Below are positions 12,570 to 23,169 of a stretch of DNA of 64,000 nucleotides, one piece after another (the stretch's first letter is position 1; the number at the start of each line of letters is the position of its first letter). Both the position numbers and the translations under genes were made by a program. This DNA is from Malus domestica (taxonomy: Eukaryota > Streptophyta > Magnoliopsida > Rosales > Rosaceae): assembly GCF_042453785.1 (NCBI RefSeq), contig NC_091669.1:12040501-12104500 (forward strand), given 5' to 3'. The notes under the pieces are model-generated. The model was given only the letters and a program-made list of their open reading frames with translations, had not been told where the DNA came from and searched no databases.

Positions 12570-13725
12570 AGGTTGAGGATAATGTCAGCCAGAAAGAATA
12601 TCGTAGCAATGATAATGGTGGCCGGGAAACAAAGATGAGGAGGTAGAGAACGAGGGCAACGGTTCCACCATACACTTGGAACAACTGTAGGAAGAAAATA
12701 CCAGGAAAACAACTGAGATAGTTTGCAGTGCAAGAGCAAAAGTCACTATTTAATCTTGGAGAGGTACCCTAAACTGCATCCGATTAAGGAATCCTCAAAG
12801 TTTTCCAATTATTATCTTACCTTCTTCACTTGCTTTCGTTCAATGCGACTATGAGAGTTCTTGTGCTCGTGTGAGTGCCTTCAATGTGATGCTAGATGCT
12901 TAAGCGTTTGTTCGTATTTTGCACAGCTGTGGCAAGGAGCTTCTGTCTCAAGTAGTTAAGAGTTTTTATCTCGAACGCCAAGCAACATTGTGTTCCGATT
13001 CCCCTTCCCCAGTTGCGTTTATTTAGTGCTATGTCAACCCTTCGGGTAGACGCTGCATTCTAAAGGGCTAAGTTTCCCTAGCTTTCGGCCTAGAGAAACT
13101 TTCACGGTGCGTCTCATGGCAATCAAACGATTCCAATGTGGAGAACAAATCACATGTGGATTTGTACGATTGCCATGTACAATTTAGGTCCTTTTCGAAT
13201 CGACAGATGTATTTATCTGGACAATATTGTTCAGTTTGGTTAGCTTGCAAATGTTATAGCTGCAAGTCTCCTCCCAAATGTCTCTGGATTTCTAGACCAA
13301 CTGCTCTGGGCATTGCAGTTGTTTAAATCACAAGAGAAAAACCATAAGCAAGCACATGCACATGCGAGAATATAACCCGTCTTCCAACGTCGTGTCCGAA
13401 GACTTCAAGTTCCGTCTCATCAGAAGAGTAAACACCGAATAAACCATAAAAACTAGGGGGGGAAATTCCAAAGAGCAAACAAAACATGGGATTTCAATAT
13501 GATTGTTAATAAGAAGAAAAAAGATAAGAGGGTTCGGAGAAACTCTACAAATGCTTTTATGCAAGAATCGGTAGGTGCAAGTGTAACAGCGTCTCTCGGC
13601 CCACCTAAAAGAGAGAAGCTGAAATCCTATAAGAGGTATAACTATCTCACAACCATACTCTGCTAGAAAAAAGCTCGATTGTTCGGGCCAAAATAGAGCT
13701 TAATTCCTGCATGAAATACAACAGT
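12570..13725. other. Non-coding spacer
   Basis: Between the helicase remnant and the 3' end of the minus-strand kinase I see no gene. Short open frames have no recognisable domain. The part nearest 13,730 probably includes the kinase 3' UTR. Confidence 0.5.
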
Positions 13726-13731
13726 AGTTGC

Positions 13732-14981
13732 TCATCTCATTGTAGAGCAGGAAGATGAACGGCTGCTTGGACTTGTCCGATCCTTCTTCAACATGGCCTC
13801 GAGATTCCGGAGACATGTAAGTGGTGTGACCTGTGCGAAATACACGATATTATGGAAGTGTATTTACTATCACAGCAAATTGACTTGCACGTGACTCAAT
13901 AGTCAATTTATACACAAGAATAAATTTTCTGCACTGTGTGCCAACAAGAAATAATTCCAGAAGATGTAGGAAAGGCAATCGGAAAAAACGAGCTTATTAA
14001 AGCAGAGAGAGAATTGCACCTTCCAGTGTCTTTTCCGAGCAAACTGGTTATTAATGTCATGCAACCTCTTAATTATTTGCTTGAATGATGGTCTCTCGGA
14101 TGGGTCCTTACTCCAGCATTCCTCAATTAACCTGTACACAAAGTATACAAACTTAAATTAAGCTTTCTTAACAGGGAATTACCCCATAGAAGAGCATAGA
14201 AGAGAATTTCGAGCATCGCAACAAGGCATTCTCGAGAAAATTTGGAGATTCACAATATAATCTTTTTGTTGGAAAAGAGAAGGAAAACTACAAAACTTTT
14301 CCTATCAGGATTGCTCTTTGGTTTCAAGATTAAGGAGCCAAAAATGCCCGGGAGACCTGTCAAAAAACTTCCCTCCAATACGACATTAACTCTTTGGGCC
14401 CATAATACATCATTATTAGGAACAAAAGATTGGCTATATAAGTACATGTAAAGGAAAATTACACTTCATATATACAGCAGCAGATCAAAGGTTTGCAAAC
14501 AACTTACTCCTTCAATCCGTGTGCATAACGCTTTGGTGGCGCTCTAAATGGTGGGCGCTCATTTGCAACATATGATTTAGGAACTTCCTTTTCTGGCTTT
14601 GTAGAAAATGGTACGCAACCTTCAATCATCTGGAAAATACATGTAAACATTTTTTTCAACCATTAAAACTTTTTCTCAGTTCATCAAGAATAAACCACCT
14701 CTCACCTGGAAAACATTTATACAAATCTATTCAACTGAGTGCTGGATTCACACAGGACATTCGGAACCATGAAAATTTCCAGAAAGTGTATACGGCACAT
14801 GAAAGAAGTCCGTTCCAATATACAACAATACAAAGTTCAAAAGCTGGACATTGGCATGAATGTACAAACATATATATACACGTACGAATAAAAGACAAAA
14901 GCATATTAAAAGAAGATAATGTATGGAGAAATGCCCTTAACATCGTGTCTATATGTAGTTACTGCAATACTGTTTTCCTTT

Positions 14982-15013
<32 letters not shown>

Positions 15014-18000
15014 GAGAGAGAGAGTACCTCTTGCAAAATCAAAGCAAATGAAAAAACATCCACCTTGGTATCGTACTCTTCATTTCTGTATACCTCAGGA
15101 GCCACATATCTCCCTGTTCATTAGAATTATATCAGCAACAGGAAGTCATGTTTCAGTGAGTGTTTTACACACATATATATCAGATGGCTCTGTAGGTTTA
15201 CACACAAGATAGCATTCATCAAAGAAATGAAGTATGAGAACTTTCAAAAAAGCAGGCAACATACAAGTGTCTTGAGACTTTTGACTCGTCACAGGTCTGT
15301 CTTCTTTAACTGTATTTGCAACTTTCAGTAGCTTGCTCACCCCAAAGTCTGCAACTTTCAGATGCCCAGAATCATCCCGCAATATGTTTCTGTTATCTCA
15401 CTCACGAACAATTAAGAAACGATCAAAACTTTCAATCATTTAGTTATTGATAGTGCATGATTCACGCACATTTAAGTAGAATGCTTACGTGCTAAGCTAA
15501 GATGATAAATCTACAATCGCTTATCTATGAGTCAGATTAGATAGAGATCGTGTCGGTATACATCTATTTCTCTACTAGTAAATGTAACAGCAATAATACA
15601 TATAAGAGAGAGAGTGCGAGAACATACGAGGGCTCCAGGTCTCGATGAATTATTGCTTCAGGTTTATGCTCATGGAGGTAATTCATCCCCCTGAAATGTA
15701 ATTCAGTACAGTGCTCATTAAGATAAGAGAAAACATGCAATGAATAATCGGCTACAACAGGTAGCAATCATCCACCTCCCACCACTATGATTTCCAGAAC
15801 ACAAAACTTCATTTAAAAACTGTTTACGTTGATCAACACAAAGATAAGCATGACACCAGTAAATAAATGGTAACACCAAAACTAACCAACTAGGTTTTCA
15901 TGCCCATTCAATGATTTAACCATTATTGAATTCCCTCCCCAGAAATTCTTTAGTCCTACAGGGATCTAGAATTCGCAATTTTAATGGGATGTGTCCATAG
16001 GGACTGTAATCCTCAGAGGTAATGCCAACCATGCAGCTGACCTTATGATTTTTCAACTGCTGGCAACTTCGAAAAGTTTGTCCCGCACTTGTGTCAAATA
16101 AAGGAAATCCAGGAACTTGGGATGATATGCTTCAAGTCAGATAACCTATTTCAGAATAATAAAGAAATTACATTTGCGAGATATCATTCAAAAAGTACAC
16201 CTCAAGTTCCTTACAAGAAAGGTAATCAAACTCCAAATCAATGATACAGTGTGGAAATTTCAGATCCCATGTCAAGATAAGGCATTTGTGATGTTCACCA
16301 CAAAAAAATTGCAAACAAATTCAGAGTACAAGCAACTTGACTGACCTAGCAATGTCAAGCGAAAACTTTAATGCTGATGTTGGTCTTAATGAACCTTTCC
16401 TTTTAAGATATGCGCGAAAATCTCCCTGAAACAGTAAAAATAAAAGCTCAGATGAAAAAGAAATCCAACAAATATGTTGAATCTTTAAAAATAGTGTATA
16501 ACACTAAACAAATACATAATACATTTGTCTCATCATGTGTGCCTACAGGCTGCATCGTGTCAATGGCCCATTTATTCGATTTCTCTTTATTGTAACCTCA
16601 ATGCAATCCAACAATTTAGGCATTTAAAACTCCAAGTCAGCCACCAAAAATCACACTTTTTGGCTGAAGGGCTTGTATACTAGTCTATCGTTTGGCTTTC
16701 ACTTGGTACTAAAGTATCTCTTATCCAAATTATAACAAGTCAACATCAAATACTCAGATGCAAAATAATGAACTGTGGAAGACGTAGGAATGGACGATGA
16801 TATTAAAAGGAAGACATCAATCAAAATTTTCACATGTTTCAGTTAACCTTGTTTAGATATTCTGTGACAATCACCATTGGACAGCTTTGTGTTACAGCAC
16901 CCAAAAATTGGACAACATTTGGATGTCGTATCTTCTGAAGTAAAGCAAGCTCATCCCTGAATGCATTTCTGATATTTCATTTAGCCAATTAAAACTCCAG
17001 CCAAAAAGAAAGACTCGAGACCTTTTAATTCATTATCTAAATTACAACAAAAGTAAAGTAGAGATAAAATTTCACACAAAAGTTTATCATAAAGACAAAC
17101 TTACACTTTATCTTCATCAGCGAATACCTTCTCCTCAAGCATTTTAACTGCAACTTGAATTCCACGCCACGATGCAATACGATAGGTTCCCTGACATACA
17201 TTTCATATGCAATCAAAGATCAATATCACCACTACACTGCCACACTTAACTTCTTAAGCAAAACCAATCCGTAATCAACTGAATCTTTTCTCGTAAGCTA
17301 ATTCATTGTGTGATAGTGAACTTGAATTTAATTAGACCTCGAAAAAAAAAAAAAAAAAAAAAAAAAACCCAATGCCGACGTGATAGACCTTTCCCATATG
17401 AGACTTACCTTTGTTATCTCAACACTATTGGAGAAATCAAGTTCATTGGGATTAACCTCATACTCGGGGACTTCCCGTGCGCTTTGCACATGCATGGGAG
17501 CCATCTAATATTTGCAAGAACCACAAATTATTCAATTTTTAGAAACGAAAGAAACCAAAGAAGCAAACTTTGCACACCCAAACACAATTAGATGACATAC
17601 AACCAACTAATTACCCGAGGCTTGGCGCCGTAATCCTCCAAAAGTTTGATCACGTCATCGTTTTTGTAATACATTGCATCCGCAAAAGGCTGTTCAACGA
17701 ATAAATCACCCACAGAGTCACTACACTATTAGCAACCTATACATACAACATATATTTACATACATATATATACATACCACACGCGAATGTAGTAAAGTGA
17801 CAAAATTTGGAGTGAACTTGCTTACCGTGCTGCCCCAGCGGTCACGCGGGTCGACATCGGCGCCTTTCTGGAGCAAGAGCTGAACGACGTCGGTTTGGCC
17901 CTGGCAAGCGGCAACGTGGAGGGCGGTGCGACCGTCGATGTCAGTGAAGTTGACATCGATGCCGGAGTCGAGGAGCTCCCGAATGGCGTCCAAGTCGCCC

Positions 18001-18146
18001 TCGTTGGCCATGTACAAGAGCCTCACGCGAGGGTCAACCGGCTCCGGCGTCACCGAGTCGTCCCGGTCCGGCGCCAGCGACGACTGCTTCATCAGAGTGA
18101 ACCGGGCCCCTCCTGCTGATTGCTGGTGCTGTAGCATGGGTTCCAT
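13732..18146 (-). CDS. Ankyrin-repeat Raf-like protein kinase (integrin-linked-kinase type, BHP-like)
   Basis: Twelve exons on the minus strand join in frame to 461 codons: 18146-17826, 17689-17615, 17504-17409, 17190-17105, 16968-16848, 16425-16346, 15690-15628, 15389-15265, 15113-15028, 14629-14508, 14131-14020, 13830-13732. Residues about 40-120 hold ankyrin repeats (DGRTALHVAACQGQTDVVQL). The kinase domain follows: VAVK lysine, HPNVVQFLGA, HRDLEPSN catalytic loop, DFG, then RYVAPEVY and DVFSFALILQEM. The glycine loop is degenerate (ITKGTYRIASW) and the loop has Glu where most kinases have HRDLKP. Length and sequence fit Arabidopsis At4g18950 (about 459 aa, as I recall), a Raf-like C1 kinase reported in blue-light H+-ATPase phosphorylation in guard cells. 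The ATG is the first in frame and aligns with that family start. It diverges from the B-box gene at 19,850. No lesion is visible; weak activity is possible. Confidence 0.93.
14979..15025. repeat. T13-G21-(GA)n tract beside a splice donor
   Basis: On the plus strand 13 T are followed by about 21 G (14,992-15,012) and a GA run. In the kinase transcript this is a CU run, C21 and A13 just inside the intron after the exon that ends at 15,028. The G strand could form a quadruplex. The exact length may be a sequencing estimate. Confidence 0.85.
17342..17367. repeat. Poly(A) tract in a kinase intron
   Basis: About 26 A on the plus strand (poly-U in the kinase pre-mRNA), between the third and fourth coding exons. 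Confidence 0.85.
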
Positions 18147-18421
18147 GTTTGGAGAAGGAGAACTGGGAATTGGGTTGTGAAGGAAGAGGAGAGCGAGAGA
18201 GAGAGAGAGAGAGTTGGTGGGGATTATCAATAAAGTGGGGAGGACTAAGCAGGATTGGAAAGGGATAGCTGGCTGCCTAAAAGAAGAATGAGAGAAGAAA
18301 CAAAGTAGATATTCTCACACTCGTTACTAACAAGTAGATGCTGGCGCTGCCGACACAGAGAACTTTATCTCGTGTGTACGGTCGGGCGCGCATGCGTGGC
18401 ACGGGCTGCTCAACAAAAGAG

Positions 18422-18427
18422 CACGTG
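18422..18427. promoter_or_regulatory. G-box (CACGTG)
   Basis: A palindromic CACGTG lies about 275 bp upstream of the kinase ATG and 1.4 kb upstream of the divergent B-box gene. G-boxes bind bZIP and bHLH factors such as HY5 and PIFs. Position fits a kinase promoter element; function is inferred only. Confidence 0.45.
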
Positions 18428-18465
18428 TCGATATTCCACATCGCCATAGTGGATGTTAGTGAAAC

Positions 18466-18953
18466 CAAGATTTAAAATATCGATGATATCGGAAATATCG
18501 ATAATCCAAAAATATGGAAATATCAGGATATTATTGATATCGATAAAAATTGAATAAAAACCATGAAAATTGTAAGAAAAACTTGAAAATTTTTATTGAA
18601 ACTTTGCATGATGTTTATTTAGTCAATTATCTATTAGTTTATCGTAAAAAATTGGAAGAAAATGCATTGCATAATGGATTTAACTGATTTAAGTTGATTA
18701 TATAGCGAGCTGGCAAACATTGTGAGTGTAGAAAATATGTAGTAATTAATTAAGGTAGTTTAAACACACCATAATCATTTATAGTACAATATTTTACACT
18801 TTATACATTGCATGGTAAGATACATGAGTGACTTAGTACCACATAGAGTTCCTATCAAGGTCTAAAATATCGATGATATCGAAAATATTGGTAGTCCAAA
18901 AACACAAAAATTTCAATAGAAATATCGGGATAATATCGATATTTTAGACCTTG
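18466..18953 (+). mobile_element. hAT-like non-autonomous element, copy A
   Basis: The segment lies between identical 8-bp copies of AGTGAAAC (18,458-18,465 and 18,954-18,961). The right end is the reverse complement of CAAGGTCTAAAATATCGAT; the left end starts CAAGATTTAAAATATCGAT. An 8-bp duplication with CA-starting inverted repeats is the hallmark of hAT transposons. No transposase is encoded. The last 98 bp (18,856-18,953) have perfect 19-bp ends of their own and form a mini-element fused to a truncated body. Confidence 0.75.
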
Positions 18954-18961
18954 AGTGAAAC

Positions 18962-19686
18962 TATGGTATAAAATATCGATGATATCGGAATATCGGTAGT
19001 CTAAAAACATGGAAATTTCGATGGAAATATCGGGATATTATCGATATCAATAAAAATTGAATAAAAACCACGGAAATTGTAAGAAAAACTTGGAAATTTT
19101 TATTGAAACTTTGGAGAATGTTTATTTAGTCAATTATCTATTAGTTTATAAAAAAAATTAGAAGGAAATGCATTACATGATGGATTTAACTGATTTAAGT
19201 TGATTATACAGCGAGCTGGCAAACACTGTGAGTGTAGAAAATAAGTAGTAATTAATGAAAAAAAGATTAAACACATCATAATCATTTATATATAATGATT
19301 TACTACAATATTTTACACTTTATGCATTGCATGGTAAGATACATGAGTGATTTAGTATCACATAAAGTTCCTATGAGGTTCAAAATTTTCACTATCTTCA
19401 TCATCTCTATGTGTAGAGTAAGTTTATTGTGAAGAGTATTCATTAAATGATAAATCCCCTAAATAACTTTGCATGTAATTGTTAACATGTCACTCGTATA
19501 AATATTTTAGCATATTATCACTAAAACATAAGTGATATATGGTGGTTACAGTGTTGGAGGAGTAAAATGGGAGGGGTTCAAATTCGATATTGTCGATATT
19601 TGTATGATATGTACATGGATATATTCCGAAATATCAAAACCGAAATATCTTTGATATTTCGTCGATATTATCGATATTTCAGACTG
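18962..19686 (+). mobile_element. hAT-like non-autonomous element, copy B
   Basis: It abuts copy A and shares its middle AGTGAAAC; a third AGTGAAAC follows at 19,687-19,694. The left end (TATGGTATAAAATATCGATG) and right end (TATCGATATTTCAGACTG) are degenerate versions of the copy A termini, and the interior matches copy A closely. It is longer because it keeps an internal part and right arm that copy A lacks. Confidence 0.72.
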
Positions 19687-20234
19687 AGTGAAACAACCAA
19701 TAGTCGGTTTGCCTTCTTAAACCCACATCGCCATCTTTTCTTCCTGTATTTCTGCTCCCAAAACTCTTAGCCTTTTCCCTTAAAAGCTCCACCGTAGAGA
19801 AAGCCACTTTACGCTTTTCCCAAAAGGCTTCGGTTTTTTGTAGAGAGAGATGAAGATACAGTGCAATGCGTGCGAGGTGGCGGAGGCCAAGGTGCTGTGT
19901 TGCGCGGACGAGGCGGCGTTGTGCTGGGCGTGCGACCAAAATATCCACGCCGCTAACAAACTGGCCAGCAAGCACCAGAGAGTCCCTCTCTCTTCCTCTT
20001 CCTCTCCCATGCCCAAGTGCGATATCTGCCAGGTCTAAACGAACTCCTAGTTTTAACTTTCAACTTTTTCTTGCTCTTTATATTCATTCAAAGATTGTGA
20101 CTTTTTGATGATATTTTGAGGTTACGATGCTACGTCTTAGGCAATAGCAATAAGTTGCTACTTCTAACTCAGTATTACATATTTTATATAATATTTAAAC
20201 GTTGCAAAGATTCATTAGATCTACAAAAAATTTA

Positions 20235-21592
20235 GGGTAAAGTACAAAACTCTACCTCAACTATTGGTGTCACGACACTTTCATACCTCATCTTTTAAAA
20301 TTGACAATGTCATACCTCATCTTATGAATTTGTGCCAATGTTATACCTTCTGTTAGCTTGGCGTGAATTTCTCAGTTAAATGCTGACGTGGCTTGATCCG
20401 GGGCCCATTTTCTATTAAAAAATTATTAAAAACTCAAAAAATCATTTAATATTTTTTAAATATTAAAATAATAAAGAAAAGTAAAAGAAAAAAAAAACCA
20501 ACAATCAATTCGTCCCCTTCCCCCTTCTCTCTTTTCTCCCCATCTTCTTCTTCTTCCCCCTTCCTGCAACTTCAACCCAGAAAAAAGAAGAGAATATATA
20601 TATATATCCAAATTGTCTTCCCCGCACCCACTCTCCACACCCAACCTCCGCACCTTCCAACCCACCATCTGCACCCAACCTCGCACCCATTACCTGCAAC
20701 CTAAAAAAAAAAAAAAAAACCCAAATCTCATTAAGAACTTGGGCACAGAGAAAATGGGGGGAATGGATGTGGAAGGAAAAGGGTGGGTACGCCCGGGGGG
20801 AGGGGGGATGGACGAACTAGGTATCCTTTTTTTTTTCCTTCTCTCTCTTTTTCTTCTTCTTTTGCAGGTTGGGTGGGGGGGGGGCGGACCTTTTTTTTTC
20901 CTTCTCTCTCTTATTCTTCTGCAGGTTGGGTGGGGGGGAAGTTTTGTTTTTTTATTTTTTTTTATTTTTTAGGTTGCAGCAGATAGGGGGAAGAAAATGA
21001 AAGAAGATGAAGATGGGGGAGAAGAGAGAGGGTGTCGGGGGGGGGGGGGAGGACAAAGTTTAGTTTTTTTTTTCTTTTTTATGGGTTGCAGCAGGTAGGA
21101 AGAAGAGGAAGGGAGATGAAGATGGGGGAGAATAGAGGGGGCCGGGGGGGGGGGAGTTTTGTTTGTTTGTTTGTTTTTTTTTTTTTTTTTTTTTGTCTGG
21201 GTTGCAGCAGATAGGGGGAAGAAGAAGGAAGAAGATGAAGATGAGGGAGAAGAGAGAGGGTGCCTGGGGGTAAGGGACAAATTTTGTTTTGTTTTGGGTT
21301 GCAGTAGGTAGGAAGAAGATGAAGAGAGATGAAGATGGGCGAGAAGAGAGAGGGCGCAAGGGGGAATTTTTGTTTGGTTTTTTTTTTTTTTTAGTTTTTA
21401 ATAATTTTTTAATAGAAAGTGGGTCTCAAATCAAGCCACGTCAGCAATTAACTGAGAAATTAATAGAAAAAATGACGGAGGTACGACATTGGCACAAATT
21501 CGTAAGATGAAGTATGACATTGTCAATTTTAAAAGATGAGGTATGAAAGTGTCGTGACACCAATAGTTGAGGTAGTTTTTTGTACTTTACCC
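20235..21592 (+). mobile_element. Non-autonomous Mutator-like element with long inverted repeats
   Basis: The element starts GGGTAAAGTAC and ends GTACTTTACCC and is flanked by perfect 9-bp AAAAATTTA duplications (20,226-20,234 and 21,593-21,601). Terminal arms of at least 180 bp, and in looser form about 300 bp, are reverse complements. Nine-bp duplications with long arms are typical of MULEs. There is no transposase; the interior is purine/pyrimidine-biased filler with tandem repeats. It lies in the first intron of the B-box gene. Confidence 0.88.
20973..21380 (+). repeat. Four tandem G/A-rich units inside the MULE
   Basis: Units start with GTTGCAGCAG-like words at 20,973, 21,085, 21,201 and 21,298 (spacing 112, 116 and 97 bp). 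Each runs through 'gaagatgaagatggggga' to a G-run and T-run. A reverse-complement version lies in the left arm near 20,515-20,585. Confidence 0.8.
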
Positions 21593-21671
21593 AAAAATTT
21601 AACTATTGATTTTTCAGACCATTTCATGTACTATGGACGAAAAGTTAGATATTTTTATGAAATTTCATTCC

Positions 21672-21881
21672 CAGGAGGATCATCGCACGATCTTCTTTGT
21701 GAGGATTGTGAGAATTATCTAATCACATCCGTTCATTGTATATCGTGTGATAAAAATCATTGTAAATTTTATTATTTAAAATTAAATATAAATAATACCT
21801 AAAAAAAACTGACCGGACAATATACAATAAACAGATATGACTTAAGGATATCCAGAATTCTCACAAAGAGGATCCTCTCTC
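21672..21881. mobile_element. MITE, about 210 bp (family 1, copy 1)
   Basis: It is flanked by ATTTCATTCC on both sides (21,662-21,671 and 21,882-21,891), a 9-10-bp duplication. The ends are imperfect inverted repeats around 'ggatc' and 'tttgtgag'. The interior is AT-rich. The terminal halves resemble the element at 47,074-47,290. Confidence 0.7.
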
Positions 21882-22627
21882 ATTTCATTCCTTTCATTAT
21901 TTTGTGTTTAAAATTCCAAAGTAAATGTTGGATTTGTTAGTTGTGCTTACATTTTTTTTTTTTTTTTTTGAAAGTTAGTTGTGCTTATATTGGTTAACAT
22001 GAATTAGCCTGGTTGGTCCGGGTCAGACCAGCCGTGTCGAATCGCTCACACTAAATTATAAGATTTAGAATAAAATAATCTTTAAGAAAAACATAATATT
22101 CGCAAACATGGCCCAATTGGGCTTAAGAGCAGTGTGTTTGCCATGGTCACATTCGAATTTATTTCTTATAATTCATGGTAGCTTAATTAGATGGTCAAAG
22201 TGGTGTGTCCGTCCCCTCAACCAAGTTTAAAGGTTGTCGATCTGCCTCTTCACCCAAGTTTAAATTACTCTCGTGATAAATTAAAGTCGTTTATAATAGA
22301 TTATCGATGTGTTGAAGAAAATAAGTTCATACTAGCTTTGTTTATTCTTCTATGTGAAAGTTGTTTGTTCTAATTGATTGAGATAAAGATTGTTATGCTG
22401 TTTTGATCAATTAAAACAAATTTCTTCCATGATACGTATCACATAATAGTTCGAAAATTTAATGATTTAGATTCTACAATGATTAGATCTTACATAAAAC
22501 TCGTACTACTAAGTGAGATGTAACATTAAAGTCGGATCGCATTAAAACTCTTTTGCTGGGTTGTAGTTTCAAATTTAATGTTTGATGTGATGTGGGATGT
22601 GACTTGGGTTACACTCTATTCGCCCAT

Positions 22628-22826
22628 TAGATCAGGATCCTCTCCTGAGCAGATGGAGAGGATCCTCCTGACCAGGCTCATCGGGCCGTTCAATTTTTAT
22701 CCAACGGCTACAAACAGGGGCCCTTCTAAAAGTTATAATAATTATAGCCGTTGGATAAAAATTGAACGGCTCGATGGGCCTGATCAGGATGATCCTCTCC
22801 ATCTGCTCAGGAAAGGATCCTGATCC
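22628..22826. mobile_element. MITE with 80-bp inverted arms (family 2, copy 1)
   Basis: An almost perfect palindrome: about 80 bp from ATCAGGATCCTCTCCTGAGC is mirrored to GGATCCTGAT, around a short loop containing 'gttataataattatagccg'. The high arm identity suggests recent activity. Related copies are at 41,799-41,975 and 62,279-62,449. Confidence 0.78.
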
Positions 22827-22903
22827 CCACCCATTTGCTTTACTGTCATTCGTTTTTCCTATAGTATTACAAAGTCTGCTAGGAATTGAGTGCACTGCAG
22901 AGT

Positions 22904-23169
22904 ATTTATACTTGGAAGTACAGATGTTGGAGACTTGGGGTGGAACTGTAGGGATATCCATCCGTATATCATCACATTACATCATGTTAACTAATTTCGG
23001 TCATTGACACTTGCACTTATACAGTTTGGTAGTTGTATTTATACTTGGAAGTACAGATGTTGAAGACTTGAGGTAGAACTGTAGGGACATCCATCCGTAT
23101 ATCATCAGGTTATATCATGTTAATTTATTTCAGTCATTGACACTTGCACTTCTACAGTTTGGTAGTTTA
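22904..23169 (+). repeat. 133-bp tandem duplication
   Basis: Two adjacent copies, each about 133 bp, begin near 22,904 and 23,037 with 'tttatacttggaagtacag' and differ by scattered substitutions. They lie in the B-box intron. Confidence 0.85.

Noticed and set aside
14786-15212. Two overlapping plus-strand open frames opposite the kinase gene
   Set aside because: They cross the T13-G21 tract and are antisense to well-supported kinase exons and introns.
15628-15690. Reading the ankyrin kinase as a pseudogene because of HRDLEP
   Set aside because: All 12 exons join in frame, splice sites are canonical and the same Glu is, as I recall, found in the Arabidopsis relative.
18856-18953. Treating the 98-bp ATCGAT hairpin as an independent insertion
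   Set aside because: It has 19-bp inverted ends, but only its right side has AGTGAAAC; the left flank is the interior of copy A, so it is best seen as the terminal part of copy A.
20613-21360. Several 60-119-codon frames inside the MULE
   Set aside because: They translate G-, T- and GA-rich tandem repeats on both strands; the element has no coding capacity.
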